Shown one piece after another: positions 41,995 to 50,353 of a DNA stretch of 64,000 nucleotides; positions within the stretch are counted from its first letter, which is position 1; every line of letters starts with the position of its first letter. A program made the position numbers and the translations under genes. The notes under the pieces were generated by a model. That model was not told the DNA's origin, did no database searches, and saw nothing but the letters and a program-made list of their open reading frames with translations. Origin of the DNA: Arthrobacter sp. DWC3 (GTDB lineage Bacteria; Actinomycetota; Actinomycetes; Actinomycetales; Micrococcaceae); NCBI RefSeq assembly GCF_002929375.1, contig NZ_PJIP01000003.1:1-64000 (forward strand). Reading direction: 5' to 3'.

Positions 41995-43736
41995 GGCAGC
42001 TCCGCGCTCAGTCGCGTCCCGCGTCCCACGGCACTCTGCATCTCGAGACGTCCGTTGACCACCTCGACGCGGTCGGCCAGCCCGCGCAGTCCGCGGCCGG
42101 GGCTGAAGGACGCCCCGCCCACGCCGTCGTCGTGCACCTCGACCAGCAGGCGGTCACCCCTGCGCTCGATACGCACGGTGAACGCCGCGGCCCCGGAGTG
42201 CTTGAGGGCGTTCGCGAGCCCTTCCGCGACCACGAAGTAGGCCGTGCTCTCGATCGCCTGGGGCAGGGCGCCGTCGGTGATGCCGAGGTGCAGGCGGGTG
42301 GGCACCGGGATGCGGTCCACGAGGTCCTCGGTGGCGGCGGACAGCCCCTGTTCGATCAGCGTCGACGGCATGACGTCGTGGACGAGGCGGCGCAGGTCCG
42401 CCGCGGCGTCGTCGATGCCCTTCCGGAGCGACGTCGCCCGGTCCTGAACCGGGGTGGAGGTGGAGGCGTTCGCCACCTGCTGGGCCTCCAGGGCGAGGAG
42501 CACCAGCTGGACCTGGAGGCCGTCGTGCAGGTTCTGCGCGATGCGCCGCCGTTCCCGGTCGGCGGCAGCGACCAGCCGCGCACGCGAGGTGCGCAGGGCG
42601 TCCTGGCTCGCCAGCAGTTCGGCGGTGAGCCGTTCGCGTTCCATCGCGATCGCGATCACCCGGCCCGCCGTGCGCACCAGCTCGGCGTCGGCGATCAGGG
42701 AGGCGTCGTACACGATCGCGCCCACCGTGCGGCCGCCGACCTCCACCTCGACGCCGGCCCGTTCCCCACCGGGGGGCGGCAGCTGCACGGGCACGCCGTC
42801 GGAATCCGCCCAGGTGCGGGTGTCCGGCATCCAGAACACGACGTCGAGGGAGTCGTCGCCGAGGGCACGGCGGAGCGCCGCCGCGAGGGCGGGCCGGGCG
42901 CCGCCCGAGGCTCCGAGCCACGTCCCCAGCTCCTCGAGTTCACCCGTGCGCGCGAAGCCGCCGCGCAGCACGCCGAGGGCGAAGGCGATCGGGACGCCGC
43001 CGAGGAGCAGCGCCTGCAGCCCGGCCCGCGCGACGACAGGAAGACCGAGGACGGCCTCGAACAGGGTGGCGCTCGCAGGGATGAGGATCACGGCCGCGAT
43101 CCCGTAGCCGAACACTGGACCGAGCACCTGCCGGTGTGCGGCGTCGGACCGGACGAGGCGGCGCGCGAGGAGCACGGTCGTGGCGGCGGCCACGGCGATC
43201 CCGCCGACCCGCTGCACCGCCACCCCGAGCATCAGCAGGTCGGGCCGGTCGGCAACGGCCAGGGGTACGGGCGCCCCGGGGTCGAAGAGGTACAGGGGTG
43301 CCTGGAGGACGAGTGCCACCACGTACCCGGCGGCGACCGTCACGCGTGAGGCCCGGCTGCGGAGGCGGCCGGACGGGAACGCGTGCAGCAGGTGGAAGGC
43401 CACGGCGAGCACCAGCGTCGCCGTCACCGTCCCGACGGCGGCGAGCACGGGCACCCCCGTGTTCCCGAGGCTCCCGGCGAAGAGGGCGAGTCCGCCGACC
43501 ACGATGAGGGAGCCCATCCGGTTGCTCGGCCGCCTCCACCAGGCCAGGAGGCCCGCCGCGACGTACACCCAGAACACCAGGATGAACAGGAGGTGCACCC
43601 ACCAGGCCCCGCCCGCGGTCGGCAGGACGAGGGCCAGCTGGACGGCCCCGAGCGTCAGGGCCGAGATCGCGAGCAGGACGAGTGCCCGGCCCAGGGATCG
43701 GGGCAGGGGTGATCGGGTCCCGTCAGGGGTCACCAT
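41982..43736 (-). CDS. Sensor histidine kinase, NarL-system type
   Basis: A 584-residue membrane sensor. The N-terminal half holds about eight hydrophobic helices with the HAFPSGRLRSRA loop common in actinobacterial kinases of this type. A poorly conserved GAF-like region follows, then the HisKA_3 dimerisation helix with the phospho-acceptor His in RRRIAQNLHDGLQVQ (about residue 403) and an HATPase_c domain (AEGLANALKHSGA, GVGG, GRGLRGLADRV). ATG 43736 follows TACGCT (complement of 43743-43748) by six bases, suggesting a leaderless mRNA. Signal unknown; the flanking serine hydrolases point to the cell envelope. Confidence 0.92.
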   Translation of the reverse strand: MVTPDGTRSPLPRSLGRALVLLAISALTLGAVQLALVLPTAGGAWWVHLLFILVFWVYVAAGLLAWWRRPSNRMGSLIVVGGLALFAGSLGNTGVPVLAAVGTVTATLVLAVAFHLLHAFPSGRLRSRASRVTVAAGYVVALVLQAPLYLFDPGAPVPLAVADRPDLLMLGVAVQRVGGIAVAAATTVLLARRLVRSDAAHRQVLGPVFGYGIAAVILIPASATLFEAVLGLPVVARAGLQALLLGGVPIAFALGVLRGGFARTGELEELGTWLGASGGARPALAAALRRALGDDSLDVVFWMPDTRTWADSDGVPVQLPPPGGERAGVEVEVGGRTVGAIVYDASLIADAELVRTAGRVIAIAMERERLTAELLASQDALRTSRARLVAAADRERRRIAQNLHDGLQVQLVLLALEAQQVANASTSTPVQDRATSLRKGIDDAAADLRRLVHDVMPSTLIEQGLSAATEDLVDRIPVPTRLHLGITDGALPQAIESTAYFVVAEGLANALKHSGAAAFTVRIERRGDRLLVEVHDDGVGGASFSPGRGLRGLADRVEVVNGRLEMQSAVGRGTRLSAELPCVL

Positions 43737-43935
43737 GTGCCCAGCGTAGGGCCCGCGGGCCGTCAGGGGGATAGCCCGGGTGCCCCGATGTGCGACGACG
43801 TCTCGGGCGAACGGCCGGGGCCCGGGCGACGGAGGCGTCGGGGGCGTCGGGGGCGTCCCGGGTGTTCCCGTCGGATCGCCGGGGTCCGGGCCGTCAGGGC
43901 CGTGGAGCCGTGCGGTTCGCCGCCGTCCGGGCCGT

Positions 43936-43951
43936 GGAGCCGTACGGCTCC
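43936..43951. repeat. 16-bp perfect palindrome after the second serine hydrolase gene
   Basis: GGAGCCGTACGGCTCC lies seven bases past the minus-strand stop at 43958. A degenerate half-copy sits at 43903-43917 in a GCC/GTC-rich tract. It may act as a terminator or as a protein-binding site for the sensor-kinase promoter about 190 bp downstream. Confidence 0.6.
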
Positions 43952-43957
43952 CCGGCG

Positions 43958-45253
43958 TCACTGCCGTGGTGGCGGGACGAACGCGTTGCCGAGGGCGTCC
44001 GAGATGCCGACGAACATGCGGGTCGCGGGGCTCGAGCACGGCAGGTCCGAGGGGTTGTCCTCGAGCGTCGGCGATGCGGGGCACTCGCCCGATGCGATGT
44101 CGCTGTTGGTCATCGTGATCACCGTGCTGTCGCTCGTGGTGTCGTAGAACACCGAGCTGTTGTAGCCGGGCAGCTCGCCCGCATGGCCCACCCAGCCCTT
44201 GCTGCAGCCCCAGGCGAGGCCGTACCCCCCGGCGCCCGGGAAGGAGGACAACCGCTCGAGCTGGGTGTCGGCGTCGAGCAGTCCCTGACCGGTGCCGAGG
44301 GCCCGCGCATAGGTGAGCATGTCCGCGCCCGTCGAGATGAGCGCGCCGGCGGTCCAGCCCCAGGAGGGGTTCCAGTCGGTGGTCTCCGTGGGGTCGTCCT
44401 GCGTGGCATCCGGGCTCTGAAGCGTGTACCCCCGCGGGTGCGGGTCGGGGAACGCCGCCGATCCACCCGGGTCGGAGGTGCTGATGAGGCCCAGCGGCTC
44501 GAAGATCCGTTCCGCGAACGTGTCCTCGATGTCCTGTCCCGTGACCTGTTCGATGACCAGGCCGAGGAGCACCGTGTTGGTGTTCGAGTAGTCGAAGTCC
44601 TCACCGGGCTCGAACAGGGGAGGCAGGGCCAGGCCCACGTCCAGGAGTTCCTCCGGGGTCCAGACCCGGTAGGGATCGGCGAAGTAGGCTGCGACGAACT
44701 CCGCATCCATGGTGTAGCTGGCCACGCCGCTCGTCATGTCGGCCAGCTGGCGCAGCGTGACGGCGTCGCCGTTGGGGACGCCGTCGACGTACTCGTCGAT
44801 CGTGTCGTCGAGGGAGAGTTCCCCCTCCTCGGCGAGCTGCAGGAGGAGCGTGCCCGTGAAGGTCTTCGTGACCGAACCGATGCGCTGGTACATGTCGACG
44901 GTCATGGGCGCACCCGTCCCGGGATCGGCGACGCCGTAGGCCTTGCTGAACGTGCCCTCAGGGGTCTGCACGAACACGATGGCACCCGGCGCGGCGGCCT
45001 GCGCGAAGGAGTCGGACGCCGCGGCGTCGATCGTCGCCGCGAGGTCGGCGGGCATGGGGCCGGTCGCGGCGTCCGGGAGCTCGGCCCGGACGACGGCCCG
45101 GGGGTCGGTCACGCACGTCGAGCCCGGCGCCGACGGCTCACCGGCAGGGGACGACGGTCCGGATCCCCGGACGTCCGCGGTCGGGGCGGAGCACCCGACC
45201 ATGAGCAGGGCGAGTGCCGCGCCCATCGCCAGGGGTACGCGTGGTCCATGCAT
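43958..45253 (-). CDS. Serine hydrolase lipoprotein, D-Ala-D-Ala carboxypeptidase-like (copy 2)
   Basis: A 431-residue exported beta-lactamase-fold protein. Lipobox LLMVGCS (acylated Cys at about residue 21), a Ser/Pro-rich linker, the SxxK motif in IGSVTKTF (about residue 127), the YxN motif in FDYSNTNT, and HAGELPG near the end. It is closer to the Streptomyces R61 DD-peptidase type than copy 1 and lacks the extra C-terminal beta domain. ATG 45253 has AGGGAGG upstream. It lies upstream of the two-component system on the same strand. Confidence 0.88.
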   Translation of the reverse strand: MHGPRVPLAMGAALALLMVGCSAPTADVRGSGPSSPAGEPSAPGSTCVTDPRAVVRAELPDAATGPMPADLAATIDAAASDSFAQAAAPGAIVFVQTPEGTFSKAYGVADPGTGAPMTVDMYQRIGSVTKTFTGTLLLQLAEEGELSLDDTIDEYVDGVPNGDAVTLRQLADMTSGVASYTMDAEFVAAYFADPYRVWTPEELLDVGLALPPLFEPGEDFDYSNTNTVLLGLVIEQVTGQDIEDTFAERIFEPLGLISTSDPGGSAAFPDPHPRGYTLQSPDATQDDPTETTDWNPSWGWTAGALISTGADMLTYARALGTGQGLLDADTQLERLSSFPGAGGYGLAWGCSKGWVGHAGELPGYNSSVFYDTTSDSTVITMTNSDIASGECPASPTLEDNPSDLPCSSPATRMFVGISDALGNAFVPPPRQ

Positions 45254-45326
45254 GATGCCCTCCCTGCCGGGACGACCGACGCCCACCGGCACCCTCCAGT
45301 GTCCCGGCGGCGGCTGCCCGCACCAA

Positions 45327-45420
45327 GGGACCCAGGTCGCCAGTCGCGGACCCGGGTCGCCGGGCAGGGACCCAGGTCGCCAGTCGCGGACCCGGGTCGC
45401 CGGGCAGGGACCCGGGTCGC
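45327..45420. repeat. 40-bp tandem repeat between two genes
   Basis: Two perfect 40-bp copies (45327-45366, 45367-45406) and a degenerate third. Each contains two GGACCC(A/G)GGTCGCC blocks, giving several short dyads around GACCCGGGTC. It fills the spacer between the HAD phosphatase gene and the start of the second serine hydrolase gene. Confidence 0.92.
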
Positions 45421-45465
45421 CGACCCGGGTCGCCGGTCACCGGGGGGAGTCGCTTCAGCGGCTCC

Positions 45466-46188
45466 TCAGGGGTTGGCGGCCGAGGAGGACGGCTCGGCGA
45501 GGCCGTGCAGGGGGCCGTCGTCGAATGCGTCCAGCAGTGCCCGGATGTCCTTGTACACCGCCACGGCACCGGCGTCCCGCAGCTCCGCCTCGCTGGTGCC
45601 GCCCGAGGCGAGGCCGATCGTCGGGATCTCCAGTGCGGACGCCGCCTTGACGTCCCAGACCGAATCGCCCACGAAGACCGCGTTCTCCGCCTCCAGTCCG
45701 CCGGCGTCGAGCGCGGCCTGGAGGATGTCGGGGGAGGGCTTGCTGTTCTCGGCGTCGGAGGAGCTCGTCGCTGCGCTGATGGCTGCGTCGGCGTCGATGA
45801 TGCCGCGCGAGACGCCGAGTTCCTGCTTCGAGGCGGAGGAGGCGAGCACCACGGTGAGGCCGCTGTCCGCGCAGCGGCGCACGAGGTCGCCGGCACCCTC
45901 GAACGCGCGGAGGGCAGGCCAGAAGGTGGCGAAGACGGCGCTGTGCGTGGAGTCGAGCTCGGTGTCCTGGTCGGCGTCGCGGTCGTCGCCGAGGAGGTGC
46001 GCCACGAGCTTGTCCCCGCCCATGCCGATGGCCCGGTGGATCTCCGCCGCCGGCACGTCGTAGCCGAACCGCCGGAACGCCTGCCACCAGGCGAGGGTGT
46101 GGTGGTAGTTGGAGTCGACGAGCGTGCCGTCGACGTCGAAGAGCACTCCGCGCCGTGCGTCCGCCCCTGTACTCGTGCCGTCTGCCAT
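45466..46188 (-). CDS. HAD superfamily phosphatase (phosphoglycolate-phosphatase-like)
   Basis: A 240-residue HAD hydrolase with motif I FDVDGTLVDS (about residues 16-25; nucleophile Asp), a helical cap domain, motif II in VVLASSASK, the motif III lysine in SKPSPDIL, and motif IV VFVGDSVWDV. It dephosphorylates a small sugar- or glycolate-type phosphate; beta-phosphoglucomutase-like members are an alternative. ATG 46188 has GGAAGG upstream; an ATG further upstream lacks one. Confidence 0.88.
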   Translation of the reverse strand: MADGTSTGADARRGVLFDVDGTLVDSNYHHTLAWWQAFRRFGYDVPAAEIHRAIGMGGDKLVAHLLGDDRDADQDTELDSTHSAVFATFWPALRAFEGAGDLVRRCADSGLTVVLASSASKQELGVSRGIIDADAAISAATSSSDAENSKPSPDILQAALDAGGLEAENAVFVGDSVWDVKAASALEIPTIGLASGGTSEAELRDAGAVAVYKDIRALLDAFDDGPLHGLAEPSSSAANP

Positions 46189-46326
46189 GTGCTGCCTTCC
46201 CTGGGTCCTGATCGATTCCCCATCGAGTCTAGGAATGCGGGCCACGCCGTGGTGCGGTGTTCGCGCGGTTGCAGCGGGCGGCGAAGTGTGGCCTGCCGGC
46301 GGCGGGAGGATTCGGGGCCGGGAGGG

Positions 46327-47541
46327 TCAGGTGGCCGGGACGGGCTCGACGACGATCGCCACGCGCTCCTCGCCGATGCGTGTCAGCACGAGCGTGGCCT
46401 TCCGCGGGCCCTTGCCCGATCCGGTCAGCAGCTGCCGGCGCACCTCCTCGGGGGTGACCGACAGGCCGCGCTTCTTGATGTCGAGGACGCCGATGCCCTC
46501 GCTGCGCACCCAGGTCCTCAGCGCCTTCACGTTGTAGGGCCGCACCTCGAGCACCCGGTAGGCGCGGGCGAACGGGGTGTCCGTGTACGAGGGAGCGCAG
46601 ACGTACGCGATCATGGGGTCCAGCAGGTGCCCGCCGAGCCGGTCGGCGAGGTCCGCCACGAGCTCGGCCCGGATGACGGCGCCGTCGGGCTCGTACAGGT
46701 AGCCGCCCGGTGCGCCGGTCGCCGCCGTCGGGCCCTCACCGAACGCGGCCGCCGACACCATCTCCGCGGCACCCCGCGTCCCGATGACGAGCGCGGCGCG
46801 GCGGACGCCTCCGCGCCGCAGGGCGTTGAACCAGAGGGCCACCTCCGTGACGTCGCCGTCCACGGAGACCCACTGCGCCTCGCACGCCGCCGGGATGGAC
46901 GCGTGGGGCATGCCCGGGCCCATCTTCACGCCCACGGGCGTCCCGCCGTCGGCGAGGTCCTGGACGAAGGACAGCGGCGGCGAGAACGCCTCCGGGTCGA
47001 AGAGGCGGGAGGTGCCCGACGTCGTCGTGGTCCTCCGCGCCGGGTCGAGCCACACGCCGTCGTACTCCGCGGTGTCCACGGTGGAGGCATCGGCATTGAC
47101 GACGCGCGCGTTCGGGAAGGGCAGCAGGTTCATGGTCGCGGCCGCCGCGGTGGTCTCGTCGAGTTCGACGGCGGTGACCTCGCGGCCGAGGGTGGCCAGG
47201 GCCATGCTGTCCGCGCCGAGCCCGCAGCCGAGGTCGGCGACCCTCACCAGCCCGGCGTCGACGAAGCGCTGCGCGTGGCGTGCGGCGACGGTCAGGCGCG
47301 TGGCCTGCTCGAGACCCGCCGCGGTGAAGACCATGTGCTCGGCGAACGGCCCGAACTTCGCTGCTGCCTTCGCCCGGAGCCGTGACTGCGTGAGGGCCGC
47401 AGCGACGGCCTCGGGCGAGTGGCCGGCCTTCCGCAGCTGCCCGGTGAGCCGCAGGCTGTCGGCTTCGGCGTAGGGCCCGAGCGAGTTCAGCAGCTCCCAG
47501 CCCTCGGGGGTCAGGATGTCCGCGATGTTCTCCGAAGCCAT
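46327..47541 (-). CDS. SAM-dependent methyltransferase with C-terminal THUMP-like domain
   Basis: A 404-residue protein. A class I methyltransferase core has motif I VADLGCGLGADSMAL (about residues 100-114), VTAVELDE, NADAST and the VWLDPARR motif. The C-terminal part (VLEVRPYNVKALRTWV onwards) matches the THUMP-like domain often joined to it. This suggests a nucleic-acid, perhaps tRNA, substrate. ATG 47541 is preceded by TAGGCT (complement of 47548-47553) at six bases; TAG is also the stop codon of the upstream iron-transport ATPase, so both read-through and a leaderless transcript are possible. Confidence 0.85.
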   Translation of the reverse strand: MASENIADILTPEGWELLNSLGPYAEADSLRLTGQLRKAGHSPEAVAAALTQSRLRAKAAAKFGPFAEHMVFTAAGLEQATRLTVAARHAQRFVDAGLVRVADLGCGLGADSMALATLGREVTAVELDETTAAAATMNLLPFPNARVVNADASTVDTAEYDGVWLDPARRTTTTSGTSRLFDPEAFSPPLSFVQDLADGGTPVGVKMGPGMPHASIPAACEAQWVSVDGDVTEVALWFNALRRGGVRRAALVIGTRGAAEMVSAAAFGEGPTAATGAPGGYLYEPDGAVIRAELVADLADRLGGHLLDPMIAYVCAPSYTDTPFARAYRVLEVRPYNVKALRTWVRSEGIGVLDIKKRGLSVTPEEVRRQLLTGSGKGPRKATLVLTRIGEERVAIVVEPVPAT

Positions 47542-47547
47542 GCAGCC

Positions 47548-47553
47548 AGCCTA
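47548..47553 (-). promoter_or_regulatory. Candidate -10 element overlapping the iron-transport ATPase stop codon
   Basis: TAGGCT on the minus strand begins with the TAG stop of the ATPase gene and ends six bases before ATG 47541. The same hexamer in the same relation to a stop codon precedes tsaB. Confidence 0.5.
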
Positions 47554-48306
47554 GGCGAAGTACACGCCGATCCTGTTGCCGCGGATCTGCTCCACCTGGA
47601 TCTCGACGTCGTACACGCGACGGAGCACCTCCGGGGTCATGATGTCCTCCGGGGTGCCCTGGTGGACCAGGGCACCGTCGCGCATGGCGAGGATGGTGTC
47701 CGAGTAGCACGAGGCGAAGTTGATGTCGTGGATCACGAGCACCACGGTTTTCCCCAGGTCGTCGGCGAGGCGGCGGAGCAGGCGCATCATGTCCACGGAG
47801 TGCTTCATGTCCAGGTTGTTGAGCGGCTCGTCGAGCAGGATGTGGTCGGTGTCCTGCGCCAGGACCATGGCGATGAACGCGCGCTGGCGCTGCCCGCCGG
47901 AGAGCTCGTCGACGAACCGGTCCGCGAGGTCGGTGAGGTCCAGGTAGTCGAGGGCGCGCTCGATGTGCTCGCGGTCCGCTGCCGTGGGGCGGCCGTTGGA
48001 GTGGGGGAACCGCCCGAACCCGACGAGGTCGCGGACGGAGAGCCGGACCGTCAGCTGGTTCTCCTGCCGGAGGATCGACAGGGTGCGGGCGAGCTCCGCG
48101 CCCGGCGTGGTGCGGACGTCCAGCCCGTCGACCTCCACCCGGCCGGCGTCGAGCGGGAGGAGCCTGCTCATCACGGACAGCAGGGTCGACTTCCCGGCGC
48201 CGTTGGGACCGATGATCGACGTGACGCCGCCCGGGATGGTGCAGCTGACGTCGTCCACAACGGTGGCGGTCCCGTAGCGCTTGGTGGCGTGGCTGACGGT
48301 GATCAC
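47551..48306 (-). CDS. Iron-siderophore ABC transporter ATPase (YclP/FatE-like)
   Basis: A 251-residue cytosolic ATPase: Walker A GPNGAGKST (about residues 33-41), LRQENQLTVRLSVRDLVGFG, FPHSNGR, signature LSGGQRQ, Walker B ILLDEPLNNLD and the H-loop in VIHDINFASCYSD. The FGRFPHS and NNLDMKHS motifs are those of the Bacillus YclP/FatE petrobactin-type importer. GTG 48306 overlaps the TGA of the preceding permease (GTGA). It powers uptake through the two permeases encoded just upstream. Confidence 0.92.
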   Translation of the reverse strand: MITVSHATKRYGTATVVDDVSCTIPGGVTSIIGPNGAGKSTLLSVMSRLLPLDAGRVEVDGLDVRTTPGAELARTLSILRQENQLTVRLSVRDLVGFGRFPHSNGRPTAADREHIERALDYLDLTDLADRFVDELSGGQRQRAFIAMVLAQDTDHILLDEPLNNLDMKHSVDMMRLLRRLADDLGKTVVLVIHDINFASCYSDTILAMRDGALVHQGTPEDIMTPEVLRRVYDVEIQVEQIRGNRIGVYFA

Positions 48307-49316
48307 CGGATACAGCCTTTCAGGAGGAGGGCGAGGAACACGAGGCCGCCGGTGAACTCGATGACGATGCTGAGAGCGGTGTCGAACGCGAAGACCTGCT
48401 CGAGGACCAGCTGGCCGCCCACGAGGGCGATCACGCCGAGCAGGACGGCGACGGGCAGCACGACGGCGTGCCGGAAGGACGCGCACAACTGGTACGCGAG
48501 GGCGGAGACGAGCAGTCCGAAGAACGTCGCGGGCCCCACGAGGGCCGTGGAGACGGCGACGAGCACCGAGCAGATCACGAGGACCGCCGTCACGGTGCGC
48601 CGGTGGTCCACGCCGAGCCCGATCGCCGTGTCGCGCCCGAGGGCCAGGACGTCCAGGCGGTGGCGCAGCCGCCACACGGGCACGCACAGTCCGGCGACGA
48701 CGACGGCGGAGATCAGCAGCAGCGCCGGGTCCACGCGGTTGAAGCTCGCGAAGAACAGGTCCTGCAGGATGATGAACTCGCTCGGATCCATGAGGCGCTG
48801 GAGCAGCGAGGAGACGCCCCGGAAGAAGACGCCGAACACGATGCCGACCAGCAGCAGCAGGTGCAGGCTCCGCCCGTCACCGGTGAAGAGCGACCGGTAC
48901 AGCAGCCAGGAGAAGCCGACCATGAGGGTGACCTCGACGCCGAAGCGGAGCGGCGCGCCGAGGGTGAGGAGGGTGGAGACGCCGAGGGCGAACGCCAGGA
49001 CGGTCTGGATGAGGACGTAGAGGGCGTCCAGTCCCATGATGGACGGCGTCAGGATCCGGTTGCCGGTGACGGTCTGGAACAGCACGGTGGACACCCCGAC
49101 GGCGACGGCGACCAGCACCATCGCGCCCACGCGGTTCAGCCGCCGCGGCAGCACGTAGCCGAGGTTCCCCTGGACGTCGACGAGCAGGAACGCAGCGACG
49201 AGCGAGACGGCGGCCGCGCCGAGCACCGCGAGCCACACCCCGGGAGGGAGCGCGGTGAGCGGCTTCCGGCCGGACTGCACGACGGCGGCGGGCAGGGGGC
49301 TGGTCCTAGCGCGCAC
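48303..49316 (-). CDS. Iron-siderophore ABC transporter permease (FecCD family, YclO-like)
   Basis: A 337-residue FecCD-type permease with about nine to ten membrane helices. It has LTPSIMGLDALYVLIQ (equivalent of the G-L-D segment of YclO) and FFGLLVSALAYQL near the ATPase contact. GTG 49316 lies within the end of the preceding permease gene (11-bp overlap). It forms the heterodimeric pore with that protein. Confidence 0.9.
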   Translation of the reverse strand: MRARTSPLPAAVVQSGRKPLTALPPGVWLAVLGAAAVSLVAAFLLVDVQGNLGYVLPRRLNRVGAMVLVAVAVGVSTVLFQTVTGNRILTPSIMGLDALYVLIQTVLAFALGVSTLLTLGAPLRFGVEVTLMVGFSWLLYRSLFTGDGRSLHLLLLVGIVFGVFFRGVSSLLQRLMDPSEFIILQDLFFASFNRVDPALLLISAVVVAGLCVPVWRLRHRLDVLALGRDTAIGLGVDHRRTVTAVLVICSVLVAVSTALVGPATFFGLLVSALAYQLCASFRHAVVLPVAVLLGVIALVGGQLVLEQVFAFDTALSIVIEFTGGLVFLALLLKGCIR

Positions 49317-50319
49317 CGGCGGCCCTCCGTACGAGCAGTGTGATGAACAGGGCGCTGCCGACCACCGAGACGATCACGCCGACCGGCACCTCGTAGGGGA
49401 AGCGGACGACCCGGCCGAGGATGTCGCAGGCCAGGAGGAACCCGGCACCGAACAGGGCGATCCACGGGACGGCGCGGCGCACGTTGTCGCCGATGAGCAG
49501 GGACACGAGGTTGGGCACGATCAGCCCGAGGAAGGGGACGGCGCCCACGACCACCACGACGACGGCGTTGATGAGGCTCACCAGGACGAGGCCGAGGTTC
49601 ATGGTGCGCCGGTAGTCGAGGCCGAGGTTGGTGGTGAACTCCTCGCCCATGCCGGCCACGGTGAACCGGTCGGCGCACACGTACCCGACGACGGCGAGGA
49701 CGGCCACGAGCCAGAGCAGTTCGTAGCGGCCGCGGACGAGCCCGGAGAAGTCACCGATCATCCACGTGTTGAGGGTCTGCAGCAGGTCGAAGCGGTAGGC
49801 GAAGAACGTGGTCACCGCCGCGATCACGCCCCCGAGCATGATGCCCACGAGCGGGACGATCAGCGTGTTGCGCAGGGGGATCCGGCGCAGGACCGTGAGG
49901 AAGAGCGCCGTCCCTGCCACGGCGAAGAGCGCGGCGATCCCCATCTTCGCGACGACCGGCGCGGCAGGCAGGAGCAGCGTCGCGACGAGGATGCCGGCGG
50001 TGGCCGATTCCACCGTGCCGACCGTGGAGGGCTCCACGAACCGGTTGCGGGCCATCAGCTGCAGGATGAAGCCGGCGACGCCGAGCGCCACGCCGGCCAG
50101 GACGACCGCCAGGGTGCGCGGCACCCGGCTCACGAGGAAGGTCTGCCACACGCCGGCGTCGCCTGCCAGCAGGTCGGCGGGGGAGAGGGCCGAGACGCCC
50201 ACGAACAGGCTCACGAGGGCAAGCAGCAGCACGGCCCCGCCGGCCGCCCAGAGGGGCAGGGACCGGCCGGGACCGCGCTGCTGTGCCGGCCGCTGCGGCC
50301 GGGGGGAGAGTGTTGCCAT
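49306..50319 (-). CDS. Iron-siderophore ABC transporter permease (FecCD family, YclN-like)
   Basis: A 337-residue FecCD-type permease. Typical segments are SRVPRTLAVVLAGVALGVAGFILQLMARNRFVEP (quoted in part: GFILQLMARNRFVEPSTVG), PLVGIMLGGVIAAVTTFFAY and VGAVPFLGLIVPNLVSLLIG. ATG 50319 has little Shine-Dalgarno but follows the binding-protein gene by 34 bp in the same transcript. Confidence 0.9.
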   Translation of the reverse strand: MATLSPRPQRPAQQRGPGRSLPLWAAGGAVLLLALVSLFVGVSALSPADLLAGDAGVWQTFLVSRVPRTLAVVLAGVALGVAGFILQLMARNRFVEPSTVGTVESATAGILVATLLLPAAPVVAKMGIAALFAVAGTALFLTVLRRIPLRNTLIVPLVGIMLGGVIAAVTTFFAYRFDLLQTLNTWMIGDFSGLVRGRYELLWLVAVLAVVGYVCADRFTVAGMGEEFTTNLGLDYRRTMNLGLVLVSLINAVVVVVVGAVPFLGLIVPNLVSLLIGDNVRRAVPWIALFGAGFLLACDILGRVVRFPYEVPVGVIVSVVGSALFITLLVRRAAGAR

Positions 50320-50353
50320 GGGGGTGCGCCTGCCGCGGGAGCGGCGGGGCGGA

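Noticed and set aside
45327-45420. 40-bp repeats as a CRISPR array
   Set aside because: The units are directly adjacent with no unique spacers, and no cas genes are in the window.
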